Notes: generated by a model from the letters alone, not told the origin. Positions 17,844 through 26,227 are shown, numbered from the stretch's first letter. The stretch: DNA of 64,000 nt from Mucilaginibacter sabulilitoris (GCF_034262375.1 NZ_CP139558.1:3224001-3288000), one strand, 5' to 3'. A program made the numbers and translations.

Positions 17844-18251
17844 ATGTTAAGTACATATTATAAAATATGGGTTGATGCCATTGTACTGGAAAAAGGCAAA
17901 AAAGGCGAGCAGGGAAACTGGAAAGCATTTACCCTAATTCCGATGTCGCTGCTGCAGGGCGTTAACCTGTTGACGCTTATTTTTGTGATCAGGATGTTTA
18001 CCCATCAACAAGTGCCGGTAGTGTTGAGCTTTGATATATTCAGGGAAAGGGTCTTCAATACTTTTTTTGCCGGCGCGCTTACATTTTTTATCCCCTTTGT
18101 GATACTCAACTACCTGCTGGTGTTTTACAACCAGCGTTATAAGTATCTCATGAAAACCTATACCGGCAGTAATGGTAAATTATACCGCAACTACTTTTTT
18201 ATAACTGTTGGCGTAATTGTGGTTCCCCTGGTTTTGAAACTGATATTCTAA
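17844..18251 (+). CDS. Hypothetical membrane protein, about 136 aa
   Basis: Starts MLSTYYKIWVDAIVLEK (Met at 17844; another Met lies two codons upstream at 17838). Three hydrophobic segments are visible (around residues 34-52, 72-92, 115-135) separated by basic loops such as YNQRYKYLMKTY. No recognised family. It is a single gene between two transcription units, with nothing on either side that hints at a role. Confidence 0.7.
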   Translation: MLSTYYKIWVDAIVLEKGKKGEQGNWKAFTLIPMSLLQGVNLLTLIFVIRMFTHQQVPVVLSFDIFRERVFNTFFAGALTFFIPFVILNYLLVFYNQRYKYLMKTYTGSNGKLYRNYFFITVGVIVVPLVLKLIF

Positions 18252-18423
18252 AAGTAGTTTCTGTAAAATAAAGCTGAAGTTAATGATTTGTTATTTCTAA
18301 ATACCGATATGGTATTTGGTATAAAAATAGTCTTAATTTGTTTTTTAATATGGTTTAATTGCTTATACTTGTGATGTGTGAAACCTAATAACAAAAAAAT
18401 AAACTTAAATCCACATATCACCA

Positions 18424-19008
18424 ATGAATCAGGAAATAAAACAAGCCTATCCGAAAGCTTACGAGGCTATTGATAAAGCCACCATCGAATCGGGGTTTAC
18501 TATGGCCTCAGATGCCTTAACATGTTCATTACTGAAAACGCTTGCTGCCTCAAAACCCAATGCACGATTTTTGGAGTTAGGCACAGGTACCGGCTTATCT
18601 ACCTCATGGATACTTGAAGGAATGGATGCTGCATCAACACTGGTTTCTATAGATAATGATGCCCAATTTCTGGCCATCGCACAGCAATTTTTAGGAGATG
18701 ATAAGCGGCTGGAGTTAGTTTGTACCGATGGTGACGACTGGTTTGGACAAAATAAACACCTTAAGTTTGATTATATTTTCGCTGATACCTGGCATGGCAA
18801 ATACTTACTGCTCGACGAAGCTATAACCATGCTTAACCCGGGTGGGCTATATATTATAGACGATATGCTACCCCAGCCCAACTGGCCCGATGGTCACCAT
18901 GAAAAAGCCCTGAAGCTGGTAGAAGTTCTGGAACAACGGACCGACCTGGTGCTCACCAAACAATGCTGGGCAACCGGAATTGTTATAGCGGTGAAAAAGG
19001 TGGTGTAA
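18424..19008 (+). CDS. Class I SAM-dependent O-methyltransferase-like protein
   Basis: 194 residues with a Rossmann methyltransferase core: SAM motif I FLELGTGTGLSTSWI (about 48-62), an acidic residue at the end of strand 2 (VSIDNDA), and post-motif FDYIFADTWHG and GGLYIIDDML. The arrangement, with an N-terminal helix pair and the D-D after the third strand, is like catechol/caffeoyl-type O-methyltransferases, but the metal-binding set is incomplete, so substrate is open. A possible TTTG-N23-TATACTTG promoter lies at 18337-18371. Confidence 0.8.
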   Translation: MNQEIKQAYPKAYEAIDKATIESGFTMASDALTCSLLKTLAASKPNARFLELGTGTGLSTSWILEGMDAASTLVSIDNDAQFLAIAQQFLGDDKRLELVCTDGDDWFGQNKHLKFDYIFADTWHGKYLLLDEAITMLNPGGLYIIDDMLPQPNWPDGHHEKALKLVEVLEQRTDLVLTKQCWATGIVIAVKKVV

Positions 19009-19124
19009 ATTATTGCGGCGGTGTAATCATCCTATATCAAAGAAGTTAAATAACCAAAAACTGAAACGTTTAAGTTTTCCTGTGCAGGGTTGGCAATAAA
19101 AATAAAGGATAATAAAAAACCAAA

Positions 19125-19147
19125 CCTGCTGAAATTCATTCAACAGG
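19125..19147 (-). terminator. Imperfect terminator after DUF3892 gene
   Basis: CCTGCTGAA and TTCAACAGG pair with one mismatch around five bases; read on the minus strand it runs into a T-rich stretch (AATAAAAAAC on the plus strand at 19111-19120). Confidence 0.5.
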
Positions 19148-19174
19148 TGGAGAATGCAAAGTTAATTATACAGC

Positions 19175-19468
19175 TTATGCACTTTGGGGCAAGGCAAGCA
19201 GATGATCGGGTTCCGATTCGTCATTAACTGTTTTAACATATTTATTGCCTTCGGGACAAACTGCTGGGATGAGGCTGGTCTTTTTACCGTATTGATCAAT
19301 AATATAAGCTTCACCATCACCGTCTTTTATCCAGTCGTAAAGTTTATCCCGCTCAGTTATTCCCTTAACGTTGATGCGCTCATTTACCCACTCCAGCGAA
19401 TCTATCGCTACGTAGGGATTTTGATGAAGGCCCGCATCGGTTTTTATGCAAAGTATTCGAACTGACAT
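19175..19468 (-). CDS. DUF3892 domain protein
   Basis: 97 residues. The layout (short strand VRILCIKTDAG, DSLEWVN, then a W-I-x-D-G turn and VYIIDQYGKK) matches the DUF3892 family, small proteins of unknown function. It has its own terminator at 19125-19147 and the motif GGTGTTTTCACC at 19530-19541 about 60 bases upstream of its start. Confidence 0.75.
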   Translation of the reverse strand: MSVRILCIKTDAGLHQNPYVAIDSLEWVNERINVKGITERDKLYDWIKDGDGEAYIIDQYGKKTSLIPAVCPEGNKYVKTVNDESEPDHLLALPQSA

Positions 19469-19529
19469 TGTTTATGTGTTTTAATTAATAGGTCCATAAA
19501 ATTAAAACAAATAAAAAAACGAGAAAATA

Positions 19530-19541
19530 GGTGTTTTCACC
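19530..19541. promoter_or_regulatory. GGTG-N4-CACC motif (putative operator)
   Basis: GGTGTTTTCACC is a 12-bp inverted repeat. Similar elements occur at 410-421 and 606-617. It lies upstream of the DUF3892 gene on the minus strand. Operator function is only inferred. Confidence 0.35.
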
Positions 19542-19674
19542 CATTTGTTATTGCGTAAAATTACACACAAAGGTTGTGAAGCTAAGGGGCTGAAACTTGA
19601 AGAAAAGCTTAAAAGCTACGAAAAGTTTAAAAATTGGCGCCGGATGGGCAAGAGGAAAAGATACAATAAATATA

Positions 19675-19704
19675 CCCTGGTTTACGCAAGAACTTAAACC
19701 AGGG
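19675..19704 (-). terminator. Hairpin after the 71-aa gene
   Basis: CCCTGGTTTA and TAAACCAGGG form a perfect 10-bp stem with a 10-base loop, starting 10 bases past the stop codon of the minus-strand gene at 19714. The following T content is weak. Confidence 0.5.
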
Positions 19705-19713
19705 CATTATAAT

Positions 19714-19929
19714 TTACCAGCCAGTGCCTTTTTTGGCATTACCGTTTTTAATATGCTCTTCGGCTGTTGCTTTTCCCATGATGGCTGCCATTTTATTGCC
19801 AGCGCTATCTTTACCTGTTGCAATATACCTGCCCGATTTTACGTCGATAACCGGATCAATCATTGGTACGTTTTTAGTTTTTGTTTTTACTGAATACGCG
19901 GTAATACCGCTTCCTTTTTCTGTTGCCAT
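19714..19929 (-). CDS. Small hypothetical protein, 71 aa
   Basis: Soluble basic protein with the pattern VKTKTKNVPMIDPVIDVKSGRYIATGKDSAGNKMAAIMG; similar small proteins with a KTKxKNVPM core exist in Sphingobacteriaceae from general memory, but no function is known. Support comes from the ATG start, a hairpin right after the stop, and non-random composition. It is isolated between two minus-strand genes. Confidence 0.65.
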   Translation of the reverse strand: MATEKGSGITAYSVKTKTKNVPMIDPVIDVKSGRYIATGKDSAGNKMAAIMGKATAEEHIKNGNAKKGTGW

Positions 19930-20070
19930 GATAAGTTCTTTTGTTTTTAATTGTTAACCCCATTTAAACCGAATTGTTTTCGGCCTTAGCTATAATTGGT
20001 ATTTATGCTGTAAACATGCATTAAAATTTTTTAATTCAAAATACCCAAGGTAAATATTTTGTTAACACAT

Positions 20071-20622
20071 TTAATTTTTTGTTAACAACGTATATACTGC
20101 GGTATCGGCAAAAGCACCGTTATGAAAATGGTCTTCTTTAAAGTATGCCTCGCGCACAAAGTTGTTTTTTTCGAGTAATTTTATGGAAGCGGCATTGCCT
20201 GGGCTTACATTGGCTTGTATGGAGTGCAGGTTCATAACCCCGAAACCATATTGTATAACCGTTTTTATGGCTTCCTGCATAAGACCGCTACCCTGAAATG
20301 CGGGGTTCAACAGGTAGCCAATCTCAGCTCGGTAGTTTTCTTTTTCTATCCTCCAAAAGCCTATGCTGCCAATAAATTCATTGCTGTTTTTAAGGCTGAT
20401 GCACCAGGTGATGCCGTTGTTGCTGTTTAACAGATCGTTAATAACTTTTATCAGGTCAAGGGCATCATTTGTGGTTTTTGCCAGCGGACGGGCTATATAT
20501 TGCATTATTTGAGCATTGCTGCGCACTTCAAAAAAGGCAGGCACATCGGTGTATTCAAATTTTCGCAGTACCAAACGCTCGGTAGTTAAAACAGGAAAGG
20601 GATTAAAATTTAATTCAAGCAT
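20071..20622 (-). CDS. GNAT N-acetyltransferase (RimJ/RimL-like)
   Basis: 183 residues. Hallmarks: LTTERLVLRKFEYTDVPAFFEVRSN at the start, the acetyl-CoA-binding strand/helix around EIGYLLNPAFQGSGLMQEAIKTVIQYGF (the Q-x-x-G-x-G/S pattern), and NVSPGNAASIKLLEKNNFVREAYF in the C-terminal part. This is the RimJ/RimL subfamily, which acetylates N-terminal or small-molecule amines; the substrate is unknown. It starts on the last base of the M28 peptidase stop codon, so the two genes are translationally coupled. Confidence 0.93.
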   Translation of the reverse strand: MLELNFNPFPVLTTERLVLRKFEYTDVPAFFEVRSNAQIMQYIARPLAKTTNDALDLIKVINDLLNSNNGITWCISLKNSNEFIGSIGFWRIEKENYRAEIGYLLNPAFQGSGLMQEAIKTVIQYGFGVMNLHSIQANVSPGNAASIKLLEKNNFVREAYFKEDHFHNGAFADTAVYTLLTKN

Positions 20623-21797
20623 TAGTTGGCAGATGATAGGGTTACCGGTCTTTTTTTCATGAGACTTGTATTAAACTTTACAATCAATTTAAACAGATGA
20701 TTATATTCGTTGAGCGGGAGCGTGGCGCTGATGTCGTAAATATCATGGTATGCTTTTATACCGCCCAGCGTGTAAATAAAAAAAGCGGGCACTCCCTTTT
20801 CGGTGAAATAATAATGGTCGCTGTTGGCGGCTTTTCCCCTCGGGTTCACCTTTATGAGGTAATTATTTTCACTGTTGATTTGTTTTAGCGCGGCAAATTC
20901 ATGTGGATAAATAGTTGCGTTTACTACAGTAATACCTTCAATTCCGGTACCGTTCAGGTCTAAATTAATCAGGAAACGGATATTTTTCAGGGGGATGAGC
21001 GGGTTACCGGTAAAATATTTAGAACCTAACAGGCCGGCTTCTTCGCCCGAAAAGCAAATGAAGGCCATACTGAATGGTTGCGGGTGCGCTGCGTAATACT
21101 TAGCCAGGCTCAGCAGTTGTGTTACCCCGCTGGCGTTATCATTAGCTCCCGGGAAGTATATACTGCTGCCCATACCACCCAAATGGTCATAATGAGCGGT
21201 AATTACAATAACCGAATCAGGTTTGGCAGTTCCCTTTACTATGCCGCAAATGTTGGCGGTTTTAAAATCGGGGATCAACTGGTTCTCTATATCGGTGTAG
21301 ATGCTGTTAAACGGCTGCTTTACTGCTTTTTTATCCAGTTGTATCAGTGTATAATCAAGCGCCTTGCTTTCAACCGACCAGGTGAGCTTGTCTTCCAGAG
21401 AAAGCACAACGCGGTTTTGCCTGTCAACAAAGTGGGTGCTATCCATCTGTTCCAGTTTTCCTGCTCCGGTTACCCCTTTACTGTCCGGACTCACAATGTA
21501 ATCTTTTCCAGGTACCAGTTCCGCGCCGTTTATAATCACCTTCATTTTACCCGGAAATGTGTTTACGGGGTAGCTAAATTCCTGCAGGTAATTTTTCCCA
21601 TCCATGGGTTTTACACCATAAGCCTTAAACTGTGCCGATAAAAAAGCGGCTGCCTTATGCACACCATCATTGGTATAACCACGGCCCCAAAAGTAGGGCG
21701 ATGTAAGGGTATCAACCATTTTGCGGGCAAACAGGCTGTCCTGCGCCAGCAAACAATTGGTTGTTAGCAACAATGCAATGGTAAGTTTAAATTTCAT
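20622..21797 (-). CDS. Exported M28-family metallopeptidase
   Basis: 391 residues with a signal peptide (residues 1-18, ending LLAQ). Di-zinc aminopeptidase fold: His202 in VITAHYDHLGG, Asp220 in GANDNASG, Glu252/Glu253 in CFSGEEAGLL, an aspartate in LINLDLNG, and a C-terminal HDIYD providing the last metal ligand. Cleaves N-terminal residues from peptides, probably in the periplasm. It overlaps the GNAT gene by one base and is preceded by the TIM-barrel gene with a 21-base gap, suggesting a three-gene unit. Confidence 0.92.
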   Translation of the reverse strand: MKFKLTIALLLTTNCLLAQDSLFARKMVDTLTSPYFWGRGYTNDGVHKAAAFLSAQFKAYGVKPMDGKNYLQEFSYPVNTFPGKMKVIINGAELVPGKDYIVSPDSKGVTGAGKLEQMDSTHFVDRQNRVVLSLEDKLTWSVESKALDYTLIQLDKKAVKQPFNSIYTDIENQLIPDFKTANICGIVKGTAKPDSVIVITAHYDHLGGMGSSIYFPGANDNASGVTQLLSLAKYYAAHPQPFSMAFICFSGEEAGLLGSKYFTGNPLIPLKNIRFLINLDLNGTGIEGITVVNATIYPHEFAALKQINSENNYLIKVNPRGKAANSDHYYFTEKGVPAFFIYTLGGIKAYHDIYDISATLPLNEYNHLFKLIVKFNTSLMKKRPVTLSSAN

Positions 21798-21818
21798 TTA
21801 TGAGGGAAATAAATAGGG

Positions 21819-22733
21819 TTATATAAAGCTGTCTGCCTCGCGGTAGGCTTTAATGAGTGCCAGCTCACCTTCTTTGCCTTCGCCTGCAGTACCGTGTTCC
21901 ATCCCCATAACACCTTTATAACCTTTATTATAAATGTGTTTAAATATGTTTTTATAATTCATTTCGCCGGTACCCGGCTCTTTACGGCCCGGGTTATCGC
22001 CAATCTGGTAATAGCCAATCTCATCGTAAACCCAATCAAGGGTTGTTATAATATTGCCCTGGTTGCGCTGTACATGGTACATATCATACAAAATTTTGCA
22101 TGATGGGCTACCCACCGCCTTGCAAATGGCATAAGCCTGGTCGGGTGTGCGTAAAAACAGGTTAGGGTTGTCGCTCAACGGCTCCATTACAATGATAAGG
22201 CCGTGCGGCTCAACAATAGCGGTGCCTTTTTTCATGGCCTCAATAACATTGCCTGTTTGTATACCTATGGGCAGGTTGCGCACAAAATCGCCGGGTACAA
22301 CGGTAACCAGTTTACTGTTGATGCGCTTGGCAACTTCTACGGCTTCCTTACAGCTGGCAATAAATTTATCCAGGTACTCGGCCTTGCCCGACGCCAGCAT
22401 ATTGGTATCATTACCTAAACCGGGCTGCACAAAAACACCCATAACCATACCCAGTTTGGCCAGTGTATCGCCAATTTTCTTTTGCTGTTCAACAGGGCGG
22501 CCAGCCATACCATTATCTTCAATGGCGCGGAAGCCATTATCATAAGCAAACTTTATCTGGTCAATAAAATCGGCGCCGGCATGGCTTTTAAACATGCCAT
22601 CGTGTATGCCATAATTTAAATGGAAAGGTTTGGTGCTGTCGGTTGCAGTAGTATTAGCTGCTTTTAAAACACCTGTTGTAAGTAATGATGCACCTGCAAG
22701 CACCGAGCTTTGCACAAAGTTTCTGCGTTTCAT
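21819..22733 (-). CDS. TIM-barrel sugar isomerase / hydroxypyruvate isomerase-like protein, exported
   Basis: AP endonuclease family 2 TIM barrel, related to hydroxypyruvate isomerase and myo-inosose catabolism enzymes. The start at 22733 gives MKRRNFVQSSVLAGASLL, a twin-arginine-like signal peptide; the frame extends nine codons further but without function. Barrel motifs include GFRAIEDNGM, KLVTVVPGD, LIIVMEPLSDN (Glu ligand), ILYDMYHVQRNQG (Asp/His) and GVMGMEHGT. Metal-dependent sugar isomerisation is the likely chemistry, acting in the periplasm. Confidence 0.82.
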   Translation of the reverse strand: MKRRNFVQSSVLAGASLLTTGVLKAANTTATDSTKPFHLNYGIHDGMFKSHAGADFIDQIKFAYDNGFRAIEDNGMAGRPVEQQKKIGDTLAKLGMVMGVFVQPGLGNDTNMLASGKAEYLDKFIASCKEAVEVAKRINSKLVTVVPGDFVRNLPIGIQTGNVIEAMKKGTAIVEPHGLIIVMEPLSDNPNLFLRTPDQAYAICKAVGSPSCKILYDMYHVQRNQGNIITTLDWVYDEIGYYQIGDNPGRKEPGTGEMNYKNIFKHIYNKGYKGVMGMEHGTAGEGKEGELALIKAYREADSFI

Positions 22734-23088
22734 ATAGGCTATTGATTTTTGAGGAAGCAAGATAAGGCAAATTCAATTAAAAATTCAAAAGTCAAAAATG
22801 GACATTTGGATGAGGGTATAGTGGTGGCCCCGATAAGATATTTGGAAAAAATATCGTATATTTGTGCTACAAACGGAAAATTTATTGCTATTTCCCATAT
22901 AGCCACCTTGTTAACCGGTCCTTGTTGATCAGGGTTCATTTTATCCCCGCTGATACCGTTGCTGCCCGGAAATTAATTGATGATCCTCTTCATGTATAAT
23001 CACTGCCTTATCAGGCTCCGTTGATTGGTTTTTTATAGGTTGAGCCCGCGGGAAAGGCATATTGTTTAACTAAAATTTTTTAATAAAC
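22734..23088. other. 355-bp intergenic region with probable long leader
   Basis: Between the isomerase (minus) and the 62-aa gene (plus). A TAnnTTTG box, TATATTTG at 22857-22864, would start transcription near 22871 and leave a 5' leader of about 215 bases before the ATG at 23089. The leader is GC-mixed with several short complementary blocks (for example around AGGGTTCATTTTATCC) but no obvious terminator. A long leader fits cold-shock-type regulation; this is inference. Confidence 0.4.
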
Positions 23089-23277
23089 ATGGCTAAATCG
23101 CAAGCAACCTTCATGAAAAAACAACTGGAAAAAAATAAACAAAAAAAGAAAGAAGATAAAGAACAACGCAAACTGGAACGGCAGCAAAACAGCACAGGCG
23201 GCGACCTGGAAAGCATGATGGCTTATGTTAATGAATTTGGCGAAATAGTTTCAACTCCTCCCGAAAAGAAAGCTTAG
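23089..23277 (+). CDS. Small Lys/Glu-rich protein of the cold-shock-associated type
   Basis: 62 residues: MAKSQATFMKKQLEKNKQKKKEDKEQRKLERQ, then GGDLESMMAYVNEFGEIVSTPPE. This highly charged helix followed by a short 'MMAYVdExGe' tail is found next to or fused with cold-shock domain genes in many Bacteroidota. No CspA gene adjoins it here. RNA or ribosome binding is plausible from composition but unproven. It is preceded by a probable long leader. Confidence 0.85.
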   Translation: MAKSQATFMKKQLEKNKQKKKEDKEQRKLERQQNSTGGDLESMMAYVNEFGEIVSTPPEKKA

Positions 23278-23440
23278 CTTTCAATTTACAATTTATGTAG
23301 TGTAACAGACGAGTGTTTACACTACATAAAAGTGTATTTTCATACCTTGTTAAAGGGTCAGAAATCCTGAATTACTTTTCCTTTCCTGCTTGAAATAACA
23401 GCTTCATTAAATAACTTTACTGTAACAAACATTTATTTGT

Positions 23441-23626
23441 ATGAAACCAGTTTATATTTTAGTAGCAGGCTTGTTCGCATTATCAGCAAGTTTACTTATC
23501 GGATTTTATTTTCCGGCTATATCGGATACTGCAAAGGGTTTTTTAATGGGTATGAGCATAGGTATACTGGTAGTAGGCTTAATTAAATTACCGCATGCCC
23601 GCTCATCTGCAGAAAAAACGGTTTGA
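23441..23626 (+). CDS. Small membrane protein, 61 aa
   Basis: Two hydrophobic helices (residues about 4-24 and 32-50, the second ending GILVVGLIKLPHAR) joined by FYFPAISDTAKG. No recognised family. The ATG at 23441 is preceded by an AT-rich leader without Shine-Dalgarno, usual for this group. Confidence 0.6.
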   Translation: MKPVYILVAGLFALSASLLIGFYFPAISDTAKGFLMGMSIGILVVGLIKLPHARSSAEKTV

Positions 23627-23716
23627 AAGATATCGAGTACATATTTATTTAATTTTGGAGGTATTGAACCTTTTACCATTTAAATTGTCATAACCAATAT
23701 TGATTGATAAATGGCC

Positions 23717-24202
23717 ATGAAAATAAAACTATATGCCCTGCTTTTGTCAGGAGCGCTTTTTGCCTCGTGCGCAGGCAATCGCAGTAATAGCAATACTGAT
23801 ACCTTAAGTAAAAAAGATACAGCGCAGGCCAACGCAGCCGATGCACCCCCTGTAAATATGCAATATTGCTTTTACCATACCGATGGCACACAGGCTCAGG
23901 ATACCACTATGGTTAATATGCTTATAAATGGTGATAAGGTAACCGGTAAAATGAGCTGGATACCCAAAGAAAAGGATGCGCGCAAGGGCGATATTACAGG
24001 TATACTTAAAGGTAATGCCATAAAAGCAGTATGGACTTTTATGCAGGAAGGGGCTAAAGATACGGTAAGCGTTGAGTTTCAATTAAGGGGTAACGCACTT
24101 GCGCAAAAGCCTTATCAGTATGATGCCAAAACAGGCAGGCAGCAAACCAACACCAATGCAGATTACAGCGTGATTTATAGTATGAAAAATTGTACTAATT
24201 AA
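23717..24202 (+). CDS. Lipoprotein of unknown function, about 161 aa
   Basis: MKIKLYALLLSGALFASC-AGN: a lipoprotein signal peptide with lipobox FASC (start at the Met at 23717; the frame opens two codons earlier at 23711). The mature part has an Asn/Thr/Asp-rich linker and then a beta-rich domain with NMLINGDKVTGKMSWIPKEKDARKGDITGILKGN, a pattern reminiscent of small META/lipocalin-like lipoproteins. A TAATTTTG box at 23650-23657 lies about 60 bases upstream. Confidence 0.75.
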   Translation: MKIKLYALLLSGALFASCAGNRSNSNTDTLSKKDTAQANAADAPPVNMQYCFYHTDGTQAQDTTMVNMLINGDKVTGKMSWIPKEKDARKGDITGILKGNAIKAVWTFMQEGAKDTVSVEFQLRGNALAQKPYQYDAKTGRQQTNTNADYSVIYSMKNCTN

Positions 24203-24259
24203 CGTTGATTTGTTACATTAGCTTCAGCATACTATAAACCATAAGCCTCTTATATTAAT

Positions 24260-24460
24260 ATGATGAAAAAAAGAGAAACCAGTATATTGTACCTCGTATT
24301 AGGCCTTTACACCCTCATGATTAGCTGGTATTATAACCACTCGGTAATATTGCTGCTTATCCACTATATATTCTGGCCCGTTTACCTAGTGTACGAGTTA
24401 TTAATTGGTCACCTTGCCAACGGCATGTGGAAAACCATTCCGCTGTCGTACTTTAACTGA
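24260..24460 (+). CDS. Small membrane protein, 66 aa
   Basis: Two adjacent hydrophobic segments (residues about 9-26 and 28-50) with a short basic start MMKKRETS and polar end. No recognised family. It ends 14 bases before the left arm of a terminator that is split by the first IS element. Confidence 0.55.
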   Translation: MMKKRETSILYLVLGLYTLMISWYYNHSVILLLIHYIFWPVYLVYELLIGHLANGMWKTIPLSYFN

Positions 24461-24474
24461 TATTACCTTTTAAT

Positions 24475-24486
24475 AAAAAACACCCG
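24475..24486. terminator. Left arm of a terminator split by the IS1182-like element
   Basis: AAAAAACACCCG pairs perfectly with CGGGTGTTTTTT at 26228-26239; without the IS the two arms would enclose a 10-base loop containing a single CTATTTAA and form a bidirectional terminator for the convergent genes at 24460 and 26261. Confidence 0.8.
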
Positions 24487-24487
24487 A

Positions 24488-24495
24488 CTATTTAA
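24488..24495. repeat. Target-site duplication of IS copy 1, left (CTATTTAA)
   Basis: Identical 8 bases follow the right end at 26219-26226. Together they mark the insertion. Confidence 0.85.
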
Positions 24496-24535
24496 GAGGG
24501 CACTGAAAAAGTAGCTTAATAAGCTGAAGTATTTG

Positions 24536-24578
24536 AAGCGAGCAATAGAAAAGGCAACTTTTACTTGGTCGCTTTTTT
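24536..24578 (+). terminator. Inward-facing terminator-like hairpin, left end of IS copy 1
   Basis: AAGCGA and TCGCTT close a long loop and are followed by TTTTTTATTTT. Weak 6-bp stem, so low confidence, but positioned to stop read-in from the upstream plus-strand gene. A short palindrome AGCTTAATAAGCT lies just before it (24513-24525). Confidence 0.35.
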
Positions 24579-24661
24579 ATTTTAGGGGATGGGGTGATTT
24601 GTTAGGGCTGATATGAGCCGAAGGTGCAATTGATGACAAAGCAGCCGCTTTAACTTGGCAC

Positions 24662-26119
24662 TTAGCTTATCAGCTTGATGATTCTCTTAAGATTTACTGT
24701 AAAGATGGCCAACGCACCCTGCATCTGCATATTTTCGATACCGTAAGCTATTGCCCGGTCATAACCATGAACGTTTTTTAGCTCACTGTTCTTCGCTTCG
24801 ACCTTATATCTGTGTTTGATACTTTCTTTATACTCTGCCGTTTCCTGGAATGCCATCTGCTGCAGGTGCATGTCTGATTTAATGCTGACCGAATAGGTTT
24901 TAGCCTTCGCGCCGGGCTTATAGCAATGCTCTCTTAATGGGCATATCTTACATTTTTCAACATCAAAGTAATAGGTGTCTACCTGATTCTCGCCGATATT
25001 CTTTTTCCCGCCGCGTGCTTTTCGGATAGCCAGATGCCCTGCCGGGCAGACGAACATGCCTGCATCCTTATTATAGTCAAATCTGTCCTCATCCTTTCTG
25101 AAACCCTGAGTGATGGAAGGGTTTAGTTTGGCTACAATCTTTATCTCTTGAGTGCTCGTCAGTTCAAGATTGTCTTTTCCTGAATAAGCTGAATCGCCGA
25201 TAATCTTTTCTACGTTGATCCCATTGTTTTGGCTGATTTCTAAAAGTTTGGGAAGCTCCGGACCATCACCTTTTTCACCCGATGTGATTACCGCAGCGGT
25301 AATGATGCGTTCCTCTGTCATCGCCAAATGGGTCTTATAACCAAAGAATGAGCTATCAGCTGATTTATGGCCGGTTTTGGCATCCTTGTCTTTAGATTTA
25401 GATACTATATAGTGCCCCTGAGTATCTGCTACTGTCTCTTTCAATAGATTCAGTTTTTCTTTTACCGCAGGTATCTGGCATAACGGTTGATCGGCTTCAA
25501 TATACTTTTCCAATGCACTGCAATAAGCCAGTTCTTTTTCCAATTCGTCGGCTGTGTTCTTTTCGGGCATGCCTGCCTTCATATCTTCATCTATCGCATA
25601 AACAGCTTTGCGGAGTAACTTTGAACGTTCCCGCAATACTTCCAATGCTGAATACGGGTTGGATCTCGACAGGGAATGGGTAGCATCAACAATAATGGAT
25701 TTTGAGCGGATGAGCCCTTTTTCAATAGCTATGGTCACCGTTTTACCAATAAGCAGGTTTAACAGATCATTATCCTTTAGCCGCAGCTTTCTGAACTTGG
25801 TCAATGAACTCGGATCGATAGTTCCTTCTTCCGGTGACATATCCAGGAAATATTTGAAAGACATATCATACTGCGAACGCTCAACAACATCTACATCTGA
25901 AACCGTATAGATCGTTTTCAACAACAGATACTTGAACATCCGTACAGGGCTTTCCGCTGCCCGGCCGTTAGTAATGCTGTATTTGCTGATCAGTTCATCA
26001 TAGATAAATGTAAAATCTACCAGGTCATTGATCTTCCGAAGAAGATTGTCTTTAGGAACGATCAGGTCATAAAGACCTGAAAACGCGCTAAACTGTATCT
26101 GTTGTTGTTGGTTAAGCAT
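24662..26119 (-). CDS. IS1182-family transposase (copy 1)
   Basis: 485 residues. N-terminal DUF772 domain (VPKDNLLRKINDLVDFTFIYDEL, with SPVRMFKYLLLKTIY), then a DDE core: Asp145 in SIIVDATHSLSR, Asp309 in IIGDSAYSGKD and Glu441 in YKVEAKNSELKN. A Cys cluster near residues 390-399 (CKICPLREHC) may bind zinc, as in related enzymes. No frameshift or stop is visible, and both ends of the element are intact, so it looks capable of transposition. Confidence 0.93.
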   Translation of the reverse strand: MLNQQQQIQFSAFSGLYDLIVPKDNLLRKINDLVDFTFIYDELISKYSITNGRAAESPVRMFKYLLLKTIYTVSDVDVVERSQYDMSFKYFLDMSPEEGTIDPSSLTKFRKLRLKDNDLLNLLIGKTVTIAIEKGLIRSKSIIVDATHSLSRSNPYSALEVLRERSKLLRKAVYAIDEDMKAGMPEKNTADELEKELAYCSALEKYIEADQPLCQIPAVKEKLNLLKETVADTQGHYIVSKSKDKDAKTGHKSADSSFFGYKTHLAMTEERIITAAVITSGEKGDGPELPKLLEISQNNGINVEKIIGDSAYSGKDNLELTSTQEIKIVAKLNPSITQGFRKDEDRFDYNKDAGMFVCPAGHLAIRKARGGKKNIGENQVDTYYFDVEKCKICPLREHCYKPGAKAKTYSVSIKSDMHLQQMAFQETAEYKESIKHRYKVEAKNSELKNVHGYDRAIAYGIENMQMQGALAIFTVNLKRIIKLIS

Positions 26120-26159
26120 CTTTAGTGTCTTTCTTTCGACACTTTAAAATACAAAAAAC

Positions 26160-26187
26160 GGGGTAGAAAACCCTCGTCTTCTACTCC
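26160..26187 (-). terminator. Inward-facing terminator, right end of IS copy 1
   Basis: GGGGTAGAA and TTCTACTCC pair with one mismatch; on the minus strand it runs into TTTTTTGTATTTT. It would stop minus-strand transcription entering from the YbjQ gene side, substituting for the split terminator. Confidence 0.55.
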
Positions 26188-26218
26188 TTTTGTCCATTTG
26201 GACTTTTTCAGTGCCCTC

Positions 26219-26226
26219 CTATTTAA
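26219..26226. repeat. Target-site duplication of IS copy 1, right (CTATTTAA)
   Basis: Second copy of the 8-bp duplication, immediately outside the right inverted repeat. Confidence 0.85.
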
Positions 26227-26227
26227 C

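Larger units (their letters stand above)
24496..26218 (-). mobile_element. IS1182-family insertion sequence, 1723 bp
   Basis: Bounded by inverted repeats GAGGGCACTGAAAAAGT (24496-24512) and its complement (26202-26218), flanked by an 8-bp duplication CTATTTAA. It carries one transposase gene on the minus strand (24662-26119). The insertion lies exactly in the loop of an intrinsic terminator whose arms are at 24475-24486 and 26228-26239. Just inside its ends are two hairpins that could stop transcription entering the element: 24536-24578 on the left and 26160-26187 on the right. The shared 19-20-bp end sequence with the MITE at 39373-39569 suggests this transposase can move that element. Confidence 0.92.

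Noticed and set aside
19597-19893. 98-codon plus-strand frame
   Set aside because: Overlaps the better supported 71-aa minus-strand gene and its terminator in antisense; no recognisable features.
21078-21641. 187-codon plus-strand frame
   Set aside because: Fully antisense to the M28 peptidase; Cys and Val-rich composition of a mirrored coding frame, no start signals.
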